A stretch of DNA of 64,000 bases from Natronospirillum sp965602035 (GCA_965602035.1 OZ271919.1:558001-622000), one strand, 5' to 3'. Positions 1 to 9,622 are shown, counted from the first letter of the stretch. Notes: generated from the sequence alone by a model not told the origin. Numbers and translations are program-made.

Positions 1-1
1 C

Positions 2-82
2 GACGAACGGCCCGTTCTGGTGTGCGGTTCTTTCCATACAGTGGCCCGGGCTCTGATGGCGATGCAAGTAGATACCCTATGA
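2..82 (+). CDS. folC: FolC C-terminus (partial, cut by window edge)
   Basis: The last 26 codons of a gene entering from the left end in TGA at 80-82. The tail contains VLVCGSFHTVARAL, which matches the conserved C-terminus of folylpolyglutamate/dihydrofolate synthase, the enzyme that adds glutamates to folates. Its stop overlaps the ATG of the next gene (ATGA at 79-82), so the two are translationally coupled. folC-dedD-cvpA-purF is a known neighbourhood in Pseudomonas-like bacteria, which supports the call despite the short fragment. Confidence 0.75.
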   Translation, partial: DERPVLVCGSFHTVARALMAMQVDTL

Positions 83-678
83 CAACCGTGATGAAACAAC
101 GCCTCGTCGGTGCACTGGTGCTGCTTGCGCTGGCGGTGCTGCTGCTGCCGCTGTTGTTCTCGGGGCAGGGCCGGATACCCGATGCGCGCATCACCGATAT
201 ACCCGAAGCCCCGTTTGTGCGCGCCGAGCCGGCCGTGGAAACTCCGCCTGAGCTGGGAACAGAACAGAACCGTATTGACCAGATTTTCGGCCTTGCTGAC
301 GGGCGGGTCGATAACAGCCGGGCGCCGCTGCCCGCCCGGGACTCGGGTGGCGAAGAGCCGGCTGGCGATAGCGCCGCCTCTGACAGCGACAGCGGGCCCG
401 ATGTGGCCGAGTTTGCGGTAGACGACAGCGGCGAGGTGGAAGCCTGGTCCGTGCAACTGGGCAGCTTTCGCAATGGCGATAATGCCCGCCGGCTGCTTGA
501 GCGGTTGAGAGACTCCGGCTATCAGGCCTATACCCGGGAGTCGGTGCTTTCGGATGGCAGTGCCCTGGTGCAGGTCATGGTCGGCCCGGGTGATGACATA
601 GAACAGATGCGGACGCTGCGAACCGAGCTCGCGGAAGCATTCGATGTGGCACCGCTCGTGGTGCGGTTTCAGCCGTAA
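79..678 (+). CDS. dedD: SPOR-domain cell division protein (DedD-like)
   Basis: A 199-residue protein starting at the ATG that overlaps the folC stop. It has a short cytoplasmic start (MTTVMKQR), one hydrophobic segment (about residues 9-28), a long acidic Ser/Asp-rich periplasmic linker and a C-terminal SPOR fold (from about residue 122; WSVQLGSFRNGDNARRL is typical). SPOR domains bind denuded septal peptidoglycan, and DedD is a non-essential divisome protein in the inner membrane. An upstream in-frame ATG at 22 lies inside folC and is unlikely. The linker is poorly conserved across the family, so the symbol rests on architecture and position. Confidence 0.8.
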   Translation: MTTVMKQRLVGALVLLALAVLLLPLLFSGQGRIPDARITDIPEAPFVRAEPAVETPPELGTEQNRIDQIFGLADGRVDNSRAPLPARDSGGEEPAGDSAASDSDSGPDVAEFAVDDSGEVEAWSVQLGSFRNGDNARRLLERLRDSGYQAYTRESVLSDGSALVQVMVGPGDDIEQMRTLRTELAEAFDVAPLVVRFQP

Positions 679-699
679 CGGCGCAGGGAGGAAGCACAC

Positions 700-1191
700 A
701 TGGTGATTGCAGACTGGATCATTGTCGCTGTGGTGGTGGTGTCGACCTTGATCAGCCTGAAGCGGGGCTTTATCAAGGAGTTGCTCAGTCTGGTGATCTG
801 GGCCGGTGCGCTGTTTATCGCCGTCGTCTTCAGTGAGCGGCTGGCTGGCCTGATGACCGGCATGATTGCCACCGAGAACTGGCGTCTGGCGGCGGCCTTC
901 GCAATTCTGTTCGTGGGCACGCTGGTCGTGGGTGCCATGGTCAACCATCTGCTCGGCGAGCTGGTGCGAATGACCGGGCTGACGGCAACGGACCGGCTGT
1001 TGGGTGTGGTGTTCGGAGCGCTGCGGGGCGTTCTGATTGTGATTGCGGTGCTGGCCATAGCGCGGCTGTTTGCACTGGATCCGTTCTGGCAGGGGTCGCT
1101 TCTGGTGCCCTTGCTGGAACCCCTGGTGAACTGGGCCGGTGAGTATGTAAACAGCGCATCGGCCCGCGTATTTGATATCAGAAATCCGTAG
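700..1191 (+). CDS. cvpA: CvpA family inner-membrane protein
   Basis: 163 residues with about four hydrophobic helices and the N-terminal pattern DWIIVAVVVVSTLISLKRGF, typical of CvpA (colicin V production protein). The family is linked to envelope homeostasis, bile-salt tolerance and colicin V export, with no enzymatic role established. A GGAGG-like site (GGGAGGAAG, 686-694) precedes the ATG. It sits 21 nt after dedD and just before purF, the conserved cvpA-purF arrangement. Confidence 0.9.
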   Translation: MVIADWIIVAVVVVSTLISLKRGFIKELLSLVIWAGALFIAVVFSERLAGLMTGMIATENWRLAAAFAILFVGTLVVGAMVNHLLGELVRMTGLTATDRLLGVVFGALRGVLIVIAVLAIARLFALDPFWQGSLLVPLLEPLVNWAGEYVNSASARVFDIRNP

Positions 1192-1248
1192 CCGGCGGCG
1201 TCCGGTTACAGCGACAGGGCCAATAGCGGCCCGGGCGGAGTGTTCAAT

Positions 1249-2787
1249 ATGTGCGGAATTGTGGGCATCCACGGCTACACGCCGGTCAATCAGGCCCTGT
1301 ATGATGCAATGACGGTGCTGCAGCACCGCGGGCAGGACGCCGCCGGAATTGTCACGGAGTCAGACGGTAAATTCTTTCTGCGCAAGAGCAACGGCCTGGT
1401 GCGCGATGTGTTCCGTACCGAGCACATGCAGAACCTCGCCGGCACCCGGGGCATTGGCCATGTGCGCTACCCGACGGCGGGCAGCTCGAACACCTCGGAG
1501 AGCCAGCCGCTCTATGTGAACTCCCCCTACGGCATTGTGCTGGGCCACAACGGCAACCTGACCAATGCCGATGAACTGACGCCGGCGCTCTACAAGAGTG
1601 ACCTGCGCCATATCAACACCACGTCAGATTCCGAAGTGCTGCTGAACGCGTTCGCCCACGAGCTTCAGAAACGCGGCCAACTGGTGCCCACGCCCGATGA
1701 TATCTTCGCCGCGGTGGAAGGCGTGCACGAGCGCTGCCGGGGTGCCTATGCCGCCATCGCCATGATCTCCGGCTATGGTATGCTGGCGTTCCGTGACCCG
1801 TATGGTATCCGGCCGGCGGTGTATGGCTCCCGCACGCTGCCCGATGGCCGCGTGGAGTACATGGTGGCCTCCGAGAGCGTGGCGCTCGATGCCATCGGCT
1901 TCGACCTGATCGACGATATCAATCCGGGTGAGGCCATCTTCATCGACAACGACGGGGTGCTGCATCGCCGCCAGTGTGCGCCGGCGACCCGGCTCGCACC
2001 CTGTATCTTCGAATACGTCTATTTCGCGCGGCCGGACAGCATCATTGACGGCATCTCTGTCTACAAGGCCCGGTTGCGCATGGGCGAAGTGCTGGCAGAA
2101 AAAATCCTGCGTGATCGGCCCGACCACGACATTGATGTGGTCATCCCGATTCCGGATACCAGCCGCACCTCGGCGCTGGAACTGGCCTTTCATCTGGGCG
2201 TGAAATTCCGCGAAGGGTTTATCAAGAACCGCTACATCGGCCGTACCTTCATCATGCCCGGCCAGCAGCAGCGCAAGAAATCCGTGAAGCAGAAACTCAA
2301 CCCGATCAGCCTCGAGTTCAAGGGCAAGAACGTGTTGCTGGTCGATGACTCCATTGTGCGCGGCACCACCTGCGAGCAGATCATTGAAATGGCCCGCGAT
2401 GCCGGCGCCAACAAGGTGTATTTCGCCTCGGCGGCACCGGCGATCCGCCACCCCAATGTCTACGGCATTGATATGCCCGCCACGCGTGAGCTGATCGCGG
2501 CCGGGCGTACCGTGGAGGAAGTGCAGGAACTGATCGGCGCTGACTGGCTGATCTACCAGGACATTGATGACCTGTTACAGGCCACCCAGAATGTTAAATC
2601 CGATGTGCGCGAATTCGAGTGCGCCGTGTTCACCGGTGACTACATCACCGGCGACGTGGACGCAGAGTACCTCGCACAGCTCGAGAACCGCCGCTCGGAT
2701 GAAGCCAAGAACGGCAAGGTGCCCGGCAACGGCAACACGCTCATTGACCTGCACAACGAAGACGGCTCGGTGAGCCACCCGGTATAA
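1249..2787 (+). CDS. purF: Amidophosphoribosyltransferase
   Basis: First committed enzyme of purine synthesis: PRPP + glutamine to phosphoribosylamine. The start at 1249 gives MCGIVG, in which Cys2 becomes the N-terminal catalytic nucleophile of the Ntn glutaminase domain; the in-frame codon at 1240 would bury this cysteine. The C-terminal phosphoribosyltransferase domain carries the PRPP motif VLLVDDSIVRGTT (about residues 362-374). At 512 residues it has the usual length. It follows cvpA in the same direction and precedes metZ, as in Pseudomonas. Confidence 0.96.
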   Translation: MCGIVGIHGYTPVNQALYDAMTVLQHRGQDAAGIVTESDGKFFLRKSNGLVRDVFRTEHMQNLAGTRGIGHVRYPTAGSSNTSESQPLYVNSPYGIVLGHNGNLTNADELTPALYKSDLRHINTTSDSEVLLNAFAHELQKRGQLVPTPDDIFAAVEGVHERCRGAYAAIAMISGYGMLAFRDPYGIRPAVYGSRTLPDGRVEYMVASESVALDAIGFDLIDDINPGEAIFIDNDGVLHRRQCAPATRLAPCIFEYVYFARPDSIIDGISVYKARLRMGEVLAEKILRDRPDHDIDVVIPIPDTSRTSALELAFHLGVKFREGFIKNRYIGRTFIMPGQQQRKKSVKQKLNPISLEFKGKNVLLVDDSIVRGTTCEQIIEMARDAGANKVYFASAAPAIRHPNVYGIDMPATRELIAAGRTVEEVQELIGADWLIYQDIDDLLQATQNVKSDVREFECAVFTGDYITGDVDAEYLAQLENRRSDEAKNGKVPGNGNTLIDLHNEDGSVSHPV

Positions 2788-2809
2788 CGTCCGCACACCA
2801 GAGGAGACA

Positions 2810-4012
2810 ATGATGGGACAGGACCACAGTGACGATCACCGGCTACCGCCAATGGACCCCGCCACGGCGGCGATCCGGGCCGGTGAACCACGGTCTGCCC
2901 AGGGTGAGCATTCAGAAGCGCTGCACCTGACGTCCAGCTTTGTGTTCGAGTCCGCCGCTCAGGCGGCGGCGCGGTTCAGCGGCGACGAAGAAGGCAATGT
3001 CTATTCGCGCTACACCAACCCGACGGTGTCGACCTTCGAGCAGCGCCTGGCGCTGATGGAAGGCACGGAAGCCGCCGTGGGTACGTCCTCCGGCATGGCG
3101 GCCATACTGAGCACCTGCATGGGGCTGTTGCAGGCCGGCGACCATATCGTCGCCTCACGCAATGTGTTCGGGTCCACCACGGTTCTGTTTACCAAATACA
3201 TGGGGCGGTTCGGTGTCACCGTGACCTGGGTCGATCTCACCGACCTTGACCAGTGGCGCGCGGCCATGACGGAGCGCACGCGCCTGCTGTTTGCCGAAAC
3301 CCCGTCCAACCCGCTCAATGAAGTGGCCGATCTGCGCGGGCTGGCAGAGATCGCCCACGCGGGCGGCGCCTGGCTGGCCATCGACAACTGTTTCTGTACG
3401 CCCGCATTGCAGAAGCCGGCTGAGTTCGGCGCCGATCTGGTGATTCATTCGGCGACCAAATTCATCGACGGTCAGGGCCGGGCGCTGGGTGGCGCCGTAT
3501 GTGGGCCTGCCGACCTGATTGAAGAAATCATCGGCTTTCTGCGTTCCGCCGGCCCGACCATGAGCCCGTTCAATGCCTGGGTGTTCCTCAAAGGCCTGGA
3601 AACCCTGAACGTGCGCATGAAAGCGCACTGCGAGAACGCCGGGGCACTGGCGGACTGGCTGAAATCGCAGCCCGGCGTCGCCCGCGTGCACTACTGCGGG
3701 TTGCCCGAGCACCCCGGCCACGAACTGGCGAAAGCGCAGCAGACCGGTTTCGGTGCCGTGCTCGCCTTTGAAGTGGACGGCGGGCAGGACGCTGCCTGGC
3801 ATCTGATCGACCAGACCCGGCTGCTCTCCATTACCGCCAACCTCGGCGACACCAAGACCACCATTACGCACCCGGGTACCACCACCCACGGCCGGCTGTC
3901 GGACGAAGAGAAAGCCCGGGCCGGCATCACACCCGGACTGATCCGGCTGTCAGTGGGCCTGGAGTCCATTGAGGACATCAAGGCCGATCTGTCACGTGGC
4001 CTGCATCGGTAG
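2810..4012 (+). CDS. metZ: O-succinylhomoserine sulfhydrylase
   Basis: 400-residue PLP enzyme of the Cys/Met metabolism family. The PLP lysine lies in SATKFIDGQGRALGG (about residues 209-223) and the SAGPTMSPFNAW segment is typical of MetZ-type enzymes. It makes homocysteine from O-succinylhomoserine and sulfide in direct sulfhydrylation. A strong AGGAGA ribosome site lies 3-8 nt before tandem ATG codons. purF-metZ adjacency is conserved in Pseudomonas-type genomes, favouring metZ over metB/metC. Confidence 0.93.
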   Translation: MMGQDHSDDHRLPPMDPATAAIRAGEPRSAQGEHSEALHLTSSFVFESAAQAAARFSGDEEGNVYSRYTNPTVSTFEQRLALMEGTEAAVGTSSGMAAILSTCMGLLQAGDHIVASRNVFGSTTVLFTKYMGRFGVTVTWVDLTDLDQWRAAMTERTRLLFAETPSNPLNEVADLRGLAEIAHAGGAWLAIDNCFCTPALQKPAEFGADLVIHSATKFIDGQGRALGGAVCGPADLIEEIIGFLRSAGPTMSPFNAWVFLKGLETLNVRMKAHCENAGALADWLKSQPGVARVHYCGLPEHPGHELAKAQQTGFGAVLAFEVDGGQDAAWHLIDQTRLLSITANLGDTKTTITHPGTTTHGRLSDEEKARAGITPGLIRLSVGLESIEDIKADLSRGLHR

Positions 4013-4075
4013 CTCTGCGGTCTGATGCCGACAGGGCCGGGCGCCGCCGTTCAACCACGATAGGAGGGACCCCCA

Positions 4076-5503
4076 ATGTCAGTTGATACCCCCGACTGGG
4101 TCAAGGACGCCGTCTTCTACCAGATATTTCCGGACCGCTTTGCGCGCAGCGAACAGCATCGACACCTGCCGGGCGTCACCTTCAAACCCTGGGGCACCCC
4201 GGCGGTGGAGCAGGGCTATCAGGGCGGTGATCTCTACGGGATTCTGGAAAAGCTCGACTATCTCGTTGATCTGGGTGTTAACGCTCTCTATCTGAACCCG
4301 ATCTTCAGCTCGGCGAGCAACCACCGCTACCACACCTTCGACTATTTCCAGATCGACCCGCTGCTGGGCGATCTCGAGGCTTTCCAGGACCTGATCAAGG
4401 CCGCGCACGACAAGGGCGTCCGTATCGTGCTTGACGGTGTCTTCAACCATGCCAGTCGGGGCTTCTGGGCGTTTCACCATATTCTCGAAAACGGCGAGGA
4501 CTCCCCCTATCTGGACTGGTTCCACATCGAGGACTGGCCGCTGAATCCCTACCCACGACACGAAAAAGAAGAGCTTGGCTATGTGGGCTGGTGGGGCCTG
4601 CCCGCACTGCCCAAGTTCAATACCGACAACCCGGGCGTACGTCAGTACCTGTTCGAGGTGGCCGAATACTGGATCCGCCAGGGCATCGACGGCTGGCGGC
4701 TCGATGTGCCCGGCGACATTGATGATGATGACTTCTGGCGCGAATTCCGCCAACGCGTCCGGGCGATCAACCCGGACGCCTACATCGTGGGCGAGATATG
4801 GCACCGCGCGGACCGCTGGCTGCAGGGTGACCAGTTCGACGCTGTCATGAACTACCCATTGGGCACAGCAGCCCTGTCGTTTTTCGGCCACGAATCACTG
4901 ACCCGTGATTTTGAAAAAGCCGATCTGGATTACACCCCGGTAGATGCCAACGGTATGGTCGAGCGGCTCGGCGATGTGCTGAGCTGGTATGACTGGGACA
5001 TCACCTGTGCCCAACTCAACCTGCTCGACAGCCATGACATGCCGCGCGTGCGTTGGTTACTGCAGAATAACCGGGAGGCGGTGCAACTGAGTTTCGGGCA
5101 GCTGCTCACCATGCCCGGGGCGCCCTGCATCTATTATGGTGACGAGGTCGGCATGACCGGCGGGCCCGACCCGGAATGCCGCGAAGCCTTCCCCTGGCAC
5201 GATGAATCTACATGGGACAACGACCTGCGCCAGTGGCTGCAGGGAGTGATTCGCGCGCGTCATGAGCTGCCGATCCTGCGCCACGGGTCGGTAGAGCTCG
5301 CCGCGGTCGGCTCAGACACGCTGATTGCCCGTCGGCACCTGAATCAGGCCGATGCCTGGGTGGTCTACCACCGCGGTCATGAGGGTGTATCGCGTGAGGC
5401 GCTGGCCGAGCAGTTACCGGGTGAAGCCCGCCTCGACCGGGTGCTGCTGGGTTCCGCCGATGACCAGGGGCAGGGCAGCGCCAGCATTGTTCTGTATCGC
5501 TGA
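4076..5503 (+). CDS. GH13 alpha-amylase family enzyme (cyclomaltodextrinase/neopullulanase-like)
   Basis: 475 residues without a signal peptide, so probably cytoplasmic. The GH13 regions are visible: DGVFNH (region I), GWRLDVPGD with the nucleophile Asp (II), GEIWHRAD with the acid/base Glu (III) and LLDSHDMPR (IV). The start VFYQIFPDRFARS resembles neopullulanase/maltogenic amylase catalytic domains, but the N-terminal dimerisation domain of those enzymes is absent. It likely hydrolyses alpha-glucans or maltodextrins; exact specificity is not readable. A TAGGAGGGA ribosome site lies just upstream. Confidence 0.9.
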   Translation: MSVDTPDWVKDAVFYQIFPDRFARSEQHRHLPGVTFKPWGTPAVEQGYQGGDLYGILEKLDYLVDLGVNALYLNPIFSSASNHRYHTFDYFQIDPLLGDLEAFQDLIKAAHDKGVRIVLDGVFNHASRGFWAFHHILENGEDSPYLDWFHIEDWPLNPYPRHEKEELGYVGWWGLPALPKFNTDNPGVRQYLFEVAEYWIRQGIDGWRLDVPGDIDDDDFWREFRQRVRAINPDAYIVGEIWHRADRWLQGDQFDAVMNYPLGTAALSFFGHESLTRDFEKADLDYTPVDANGMVERLGDVLSWYDWDITCAQLNLLDSHDMPRVRWLLQNNREAVQLSFGQLLTMPGAPCIYYGDEVGMTGGPDPECREAFPWHDESTWDNDLRQWLQGVIRARHELPILRHGSVELAAVGSDTLIARRHLNQADAWVVYHRGHEGVSREALAEQLPGEARLDRVLLGSADDQGQGSASIVLYR

Positions 5504-5505
5504 GG

Positions 5506-5534
5506 TGGCCTGAACCCCGGGTAATGTCTATAAT
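5506..5534 (+). promoter_or_regulatory. Possible sigma70 promoter of gltX
   Basis: A perfect TATAAT at 5529-5534 lies 49 nt before the gltX ATG. The -35 region (around 5506) is poor. The -10 match and position after the amylase stop make it the best candidate start for gltX. Confidence 0.4.
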
Positions 5535-5582
5535 GCGCCGCCCACACACCGCACAATTTGAAATGTGACGCAGAGAGGATCC

Positions 5583-7079
5583 ATGGCCAGAGTTCGAACC
5601 CGTGTTGCACCGTCTCCGACCGGCGACCCGCACGTCGGGACCGCCTACATCGCGCTGTTCAACCGCGCGTTTGCCAAGAGCCAGGGCGGCGACTTCATTC
5701 TCCGTATTGAAGACACCGACCAGGCGCGCAGTACGGCGGAATCCGAACAGGCCATTCTGAAGGCACTGCGCTGGCTCGGCCTCGACTGGGACGAAGGCCC
5801 GGACGTCGGCGGCGACCATGGCCCGTACCGCCAGAGCGAACGGTCTGACATCTATCGCGGCTATGCCGATGAGCTGGTGGAGAAAGGCCACGCGTTCCAT
5901 TGCTTCTGCACCGCCGAACGGCTCGACGCCATGCGCCGCGAACAGCGCCTGAACGGCCAGCCGCCGGGCTATGATGGCCGCTGCAAGGGCCTGTCGGCCG
6001 ATGAAGTGAGCAGGCGTCACGCCGAAGGCGAACAGTCGGTTATCCGTATGGACGTGCCGCGCGAAGGCGCCTGTGAAGTGCGCGACATGCTGCGCGACCC
6101 CATCGAGATCGAATGGAAGCAGGTCGACATGCAGGTGCTGCTCAAGTCCGACGGCCTGCCCAGCTACCACCTGGCCAACGTTGTTGACGACCACCTGATG
6201 GGCATCACCCACGTGATCCGCGGCGAAGAGTGGATTTCCTCGACGCCCAAGCACATTCTGCTGTATCAGTACTTCGGCTGGGAGGCGCCCGAGTTCTTCC
6301 ACATGCCGCTGCTGCGCAACGCCGACAAGTCGAAGCTGTCGAAGCGCAAGAACCCGACGTCCATCGATTACTACTACCGCCTTGGTATCCTGCCCGAAGC
6401 GCTGGTGAACTACCTCGGCATGATGGGCTGGACTATGCCCGATGGCGAAGAGAAGTTCACCGTGCAGGAAATGGTCGACAACTTCGACATCAACCGGGTG
6501 TCGCTGGGTGGCCCGGTGTTCGACACCGGCAAGCTGGACTGGCTGAACGGGCGCTACCTGCGCGAGAGCCTGAGCCCGGAGGACTTTGCCAAGCGCCTGA
6601 TGGACTGGGCCTACAACAGCGAGTACATCATGCAGTTCCTGCCACTGGTGCAGGAACGGGTTGAGCGCCTGAGTGATGTCGCGCCGCTCGCCGCCTTCTT
6701 CTTTTCCGGCATGCCAGATGTCAGTGCCGAAGACTTCGAACACAGGAAGATGGACAACGAGACCGTGCGCAAAGTGCTGCAGCTCACCCTGTGGAAGCTC
6801 GAAACCGAGCGCCACTGGGACAAGGAGCACATCATGGCCGACATCAAGGCCATTGGTGACCACCTCGGCCTGAAGCTCAAGGACGTACTGGCGCCCATGT
6901 TCGTGGCCATCACCGGATCACCGCGCTCGGTATCGGTACTGGAAGCCATGGTGATTCTCGGCCCGGACATGGTGCGCGCGCGGTTGCGCCACGCAATTGA
7001 AGTGGTCGGCGGCTTCTCCAAGAAAGAACTCAAGCGGCTGGAAAAAGAGTTCAGCGATATCGGGGCGTTTCTCGACTGA
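5583..7079 (+). CDS. gltX: Glutamyl-tRNA synthetase
   Basis: 498-residue class I synthetase that charges tRNA-Glu. The N-terminus MARVRTRVAPSPTGDPHVGT holds the HIGH-type signature (HVGT), and KLSKRK (about residue 256) is the KMSKS-type loop. The start at 5583 is supported by AGAGAGGA just upstream; an in-frame ATG-less extension to 5565 is unlikely. In Pseudomonas gltX is close to uvrB and an aminotransferase; the same three genes are grouped here, with a permease and rmuC between. Confidence 0.97.
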   Translation: MARVRTRVAPSPTGDPHVGTAYIALFNRAFAKSQGGDFILRIEDTDQARSTAESEQAILKALRWLGLDWDEGPDVGGDHGPYRQSERSDIYRGYADELVEKGHAFHCFCTAERLDAMRREQRLNGQPPGYDGRCKGLSADEVSRRHAEGEQSVIRMDVPREGACEVRDMLRDPIEIEWKQVDMQVLLKSDGLPSYHLANVVDDHLMGITHVIRGEEWISSTPKHILLYQYFGWEAPEFFHMPLLRNADKSKLSKRKNPTSIDYYYRLGILPEALVNYLGMMGWTMPDGEEKFTVQEMVDNFDINRVSLGGPVFDTGKLDWLNGRYLRESLSPEDFAKRLMDWAYNSEYIMQFLPLVQERVERLSDVAPLAAFFFSGMPDVSAEDFEHRKMDNETVRKVLQLTLWKLETERHWDKEHIMADIKAIGDHLGLKLKDVLAPMFVAITGSPRSVSVLEAMVILGPDMVRARLRHAIEVVGGFSKKELKRLEKEFSDIGAFLD

Positions 7080-7110
7080 CACCGCCCCCGGTGGCACCGT
7101 AACGCCCGGT

Positions 7111-7134
7111 GGGCCGGCCTAATCCGGTCGGCCC
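7111..7134 (+). terminator. Possible terminator after gltX
   Basis: GGGCCG (7111-7116) and CGGCCC (7129-7134) form a GC-rich hairpin with a 12-nt loop, followed by a C/T-rich rather than pure T tract. It lies between the gltX stop and the next gene. The weak T-run lowers confidence. Confidence 0.4.
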
Positions 7135-7165
7135 GCCCATCCTCCTTTCCTTTGGGATACCTTTC

Positions 7166-7903
7166 ATGGACGACGTCACCCTCCTGCAGATTCTGATCGC
7201 CAATGGCGTGATTCTGCTGGGGTCCTGTCTGCAGGGCATTGCCGGCTATGGCATCGGCACCCTGTCGGCACCGCTGTTGTTTCTGATCAGCCCGCTGTTC
7301 ATTCCCGGGCCGCTCACGCTCAATGCGCTGCTGCTCACCGTGTTCATGCTCATGCGTGACCGCACGTCACTGCAGTTGCGCGCCGTTCGTTTTGCCGTCG
7401 GTGGCGGGGTATTGGGCACGATCGCCGCGGCCATCACGCTCATCTGGCTTACGGCCACCGGCTTCGAGCTGATCTTTGGTGTACTGATCCTGGTCGGTGT
7501 CGCACTCAGTGTGGCCGGCCTGCGGCCGCGGCTGACGGCGCGTAACAGCTTCATGGCCGGCGCCGCTTCGAGCTACATGGGCACCATCACGGCCGTCGGC
7601 GGCCCCGCCATTGCCATGGTGTATCAGAACGAAAAAGGCCCGCTGATCCGGGCCAATTTGTCGGCGTTCTTTCTGCTGGCGACCTTCCTGACCCTGGCAG
7701 CACTGGTGGCCAGTGGGTATCTCGGCACGCGGGAACTGCTGCTCGCGCTCAGCATGGCGCCCGGCACGGTCATCGGTTTCGGGCTTTCCGGGCGCCTGGT
7801 GCACCGGGTCCCCATACAGGCCATGCGGCCCATTATCCTGAGCATTGCCGGTGTGGCCGGCGCGGCGGCACTGATTCGCGGGTCGCTGGCGTTGCTCGGT
7901 TAG
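7166..7903 (+). CDS. TSUP (TauE/SafE) family permease
   Basis: 245-residue polytopic membrane protein with about eight hydrophobic helices. The two half-repeats typical of TSUP transporters can be seen around GYGIGTLSAPLLFLISP and the segment from residue 125. The family exports sulfite, sulfonates or related anions. The start at 7166 (MDDVTLLQIL) places the first helix correctly; the longer frame from 7109 overlaps the terminator-like hairpin. It is convergent with rmuC, overlapping by 4 nt. Substrate is unknown. Confidence 0.85.
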   Translation: MDDVTLLQILIANGVILLGSCLQGIAGYGIGTLSAPLLFLISPLFIPGPLTLNALLLTVFMLMRDRTSLQLRAVRFAVGGGVLGTIAAAITLIWLTATGFELIFGVLILVGVALSVAGLRPRLTARNSFMAGAASSYMGTITAVGGPAIAMVYQNEKGPLIRANLSAFFLLATFLTLAALVASGYLGTRELLLALSMAPGTVIGFGLSGRLVHRVPIQAMRPIILSIAGVAGAAALIRGSLALLG

Positions 7904-9519
7904 GACTGGTCCGCCGGGTCATCCGCGTCTGACGGCTCGAACAGGTCGTCAGAACGGTCGTCATTGTCGGTATCAGTTTCTGCTCCCGCGCTGCTGCGCG
8001 GCAGCTCCATCCGTGCCCGCTCCACCAACTCGGTCGGCAGTTCCTTTTTCACCGACACACCCAGTGAGCGGAAGTCATCGGCCTGCTTGATCAGATTGCC
8101 CTTGCCGGTGACCAGTTGCCCCATGGCCTTGTCGTAACTGCCACGGGCGGTGTCCAGCTTTTTGCCCACGTCTTCCATGCTCTCCAGAAAGTTCCGCAAC
8201 TTGTTGTGGAAACTCTCGGCGCGGCGGGCGAGTTCCTCGCTGTGCTTGCTGCGGTCCTCGAACTGCCACAGCTGGCGCACGATGTTCAGGCTGGTGAGCA
8301 GAGTCGTCGGCGTGGCCACCAGCACGTTGTTTTCGATGGCCCGCTGGAACAGCTTCTCATCCTGCTTGAGCGCCTCCACATAGGCCGACTCGATGGGGAT
8401 GAACATGATCACCACTTCGGGTGAATTCAGCCCCGGGAGCTGGTAATAGGCCTTGTCGGCCAGCTCGGTGATGCGGTCGCCCACGGCGGCGGCGTGCTGG
8501 CTCAGCGACTGCTGGCGGGTCACGTCGTCTTCGGCGTTCACATAGTCCGTATAGGCGTTGAGCGACGTCTTGGCGTCGATGACCAGGTGTTTGCCCTGCG
8601 GCAGGTACACCAGTACATCGGGCCGACGACGGCCGTCCTCGGTGCGGAAGCTTTCTTCCCGCACGTAATCCCGGCCCAATTGCAGGCCGGCGCTGTCGAG
8701 CACATTGGCCAGCATCAGCTCACCCCAGTTGCCCTGTACTTTCTTCTGGCCGCGCAGGGCGTCCGTGAGCTTGCTGGCCTGGTCGGTGATATCCCGGTTC
8801 AGCTTCTGCAATTGCTGCAGTTCGGTTTTCAGGCTGGCGCGCTGTTCCGTCTCCTGGGTGTGCAGGGTCTCGACTTTCTCGCGGAAGCCCTTCATCTCGT
8901 TCTGAATCGGCTGCAGCAGCCCGGTGATGTTCTTCTCCGAGAGCTCCGAGAACGCCTTGCCTTTCTTCTCCAGAATCTCGTTGGCCAGGTTCTCGAATTC
9001 TTTTTTCAGCTGATCGCGGCTGTCGTTGACCAGCGCCAGCTGTTCCTTGAAGTTGCGCTCGCGCTCTTCCAGCGTGCTTTTCAGCGCTTCATGCTGGCGG
9101 TGCAGGGTGCTGTGTTCGCGGCGTTCCTGTTCCAGTGCGTTCTCGGCCCGTTCGAGCCGTGACTGGTAATCGGCAATGCGCGCGTCCAGGCTTTCAATAC
9201 GGCTGGCCTGGGCGCGGCCATCGGCCACCGAGCGGTTCAGTGCCTGCTGGTTGTCCTCATACCGTTGCGACAGGTCGTCGAGCTGGCCCTGCACCCGTTC
9301 CATTTCGCGCTGCGTGGCGTCCATGCGCTGTTCGTTGAGCGCCTGCTCCTTTTCGGCCTGCTGTTTGTCGGCGGCCAATTCGTCGACCGTCTCGCGGGTC
9401 TCTGATAGCCGGCGCCACAGCATCACAGCCGTGGTGCCGAGCCCACCAGTGGCAATAACCAGCACCAGGCCAGCCATCTGCAGAAAATCCGGGTCCGCAA
9501 ACAATGCCGTCCAATCCAT
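7900..9519 (-). CDS. rmuC: DNA recombination protein RmuC
   Basis: 539 residues: one N-terminal membrane helix (about 12-33), a long Gln/Glu-rich coiled coil (about 35-220), then the RmuC nuclease-like domain with RRPDVLVYLPQGKHLVIDAK, a PD-(D/E)XK-type core (D...DAK). RmuC limits inversions at short inverted repeats, and in several species the family is tied to DNA-damage and phage responses. The C-terminal tail is acidic (Asp-rich) and variable. It is transcribed away from the aminotransferase. Confidence 0.93.
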   Translation of the reverse strand: MDWTALFADPDFLQMAGLVLVIATGGLGTTAVMLWRRLSETRETVDELAADKQQAEKEQALNEQRMDATQREMERVQGQLDDLSQRYEDNQQALNRSVADGRAQASRIESLDARIADYQSRLERAENALEQERREHSTLHRQHEALKSTLEERERNFKEQLALVNDSRDQLKKEFENLANEILEKKGKAFSELSEKNITGLLQPIQNEMKGFREKVETLHTQETEQRASLKTELQQLQKLNRDITDQASKLTDALRGQKKVQGNWGELMLANVLDSAGLQLGRDYVREESFRTEDGRRRPDVLVYLPQGKHLVIDAKTSLNAYTDYVNAEDDVTRQQSLSQHAAAVGDRITELADKAYYQLPGLNSPEVVIMFIPIESAYVEALKQDEKLFQRAIENNVLVATPTTLLTSLNIVRQLWQFEDRSKHSEELARRAESFHNKLRNFLESMEDVGKKLDTARGSYDKAMGQLVTGKGNLIKQADDFRSLGVSVKKELPTELVERARMELPRSSAGAETDTDNDDRSDDLFEPSDADDPADQS

Positions 9520-9593
9520 TGTGTGTCGTGTCTCCGCTCAGGTTCAGCGGCCCATGATACGGAGTGAGAGCAGGACCGTCACCAACATCTCGG

Positions 9594-9622
9594 TTTCAGG
9601 ATCGCCGAGCCCTGCGTATAAT
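9594..9622 (+). promoter_or_regulatory. Possible sigma70 promoter of the aminotransferase
   Basis: TATAAT at 9617-9622 with a weak TTTCAG at 9594-9599 (17-nt spacer), 37 nt before the ATG at 9659 and in the divergent gap with rmuC. Confidence 0.5.

Noticed and set aside
110..421. Cys/Arg-rich 103-residue frame inside dedD
   Set aside because: Shadow frame of the SPOR gene with unrealistic composition.
5588..5600. GTTCGAACC resembling a tRNA T-loop
   Set aside because: It is within the start of gltX and has no cloverleaf around it.
5208..6863. Long 551-residue minus-strand frame opposite the amylase and gltX
   Set aside because: Antisense shadow of gltX caused by high GC codon bias; no family features.
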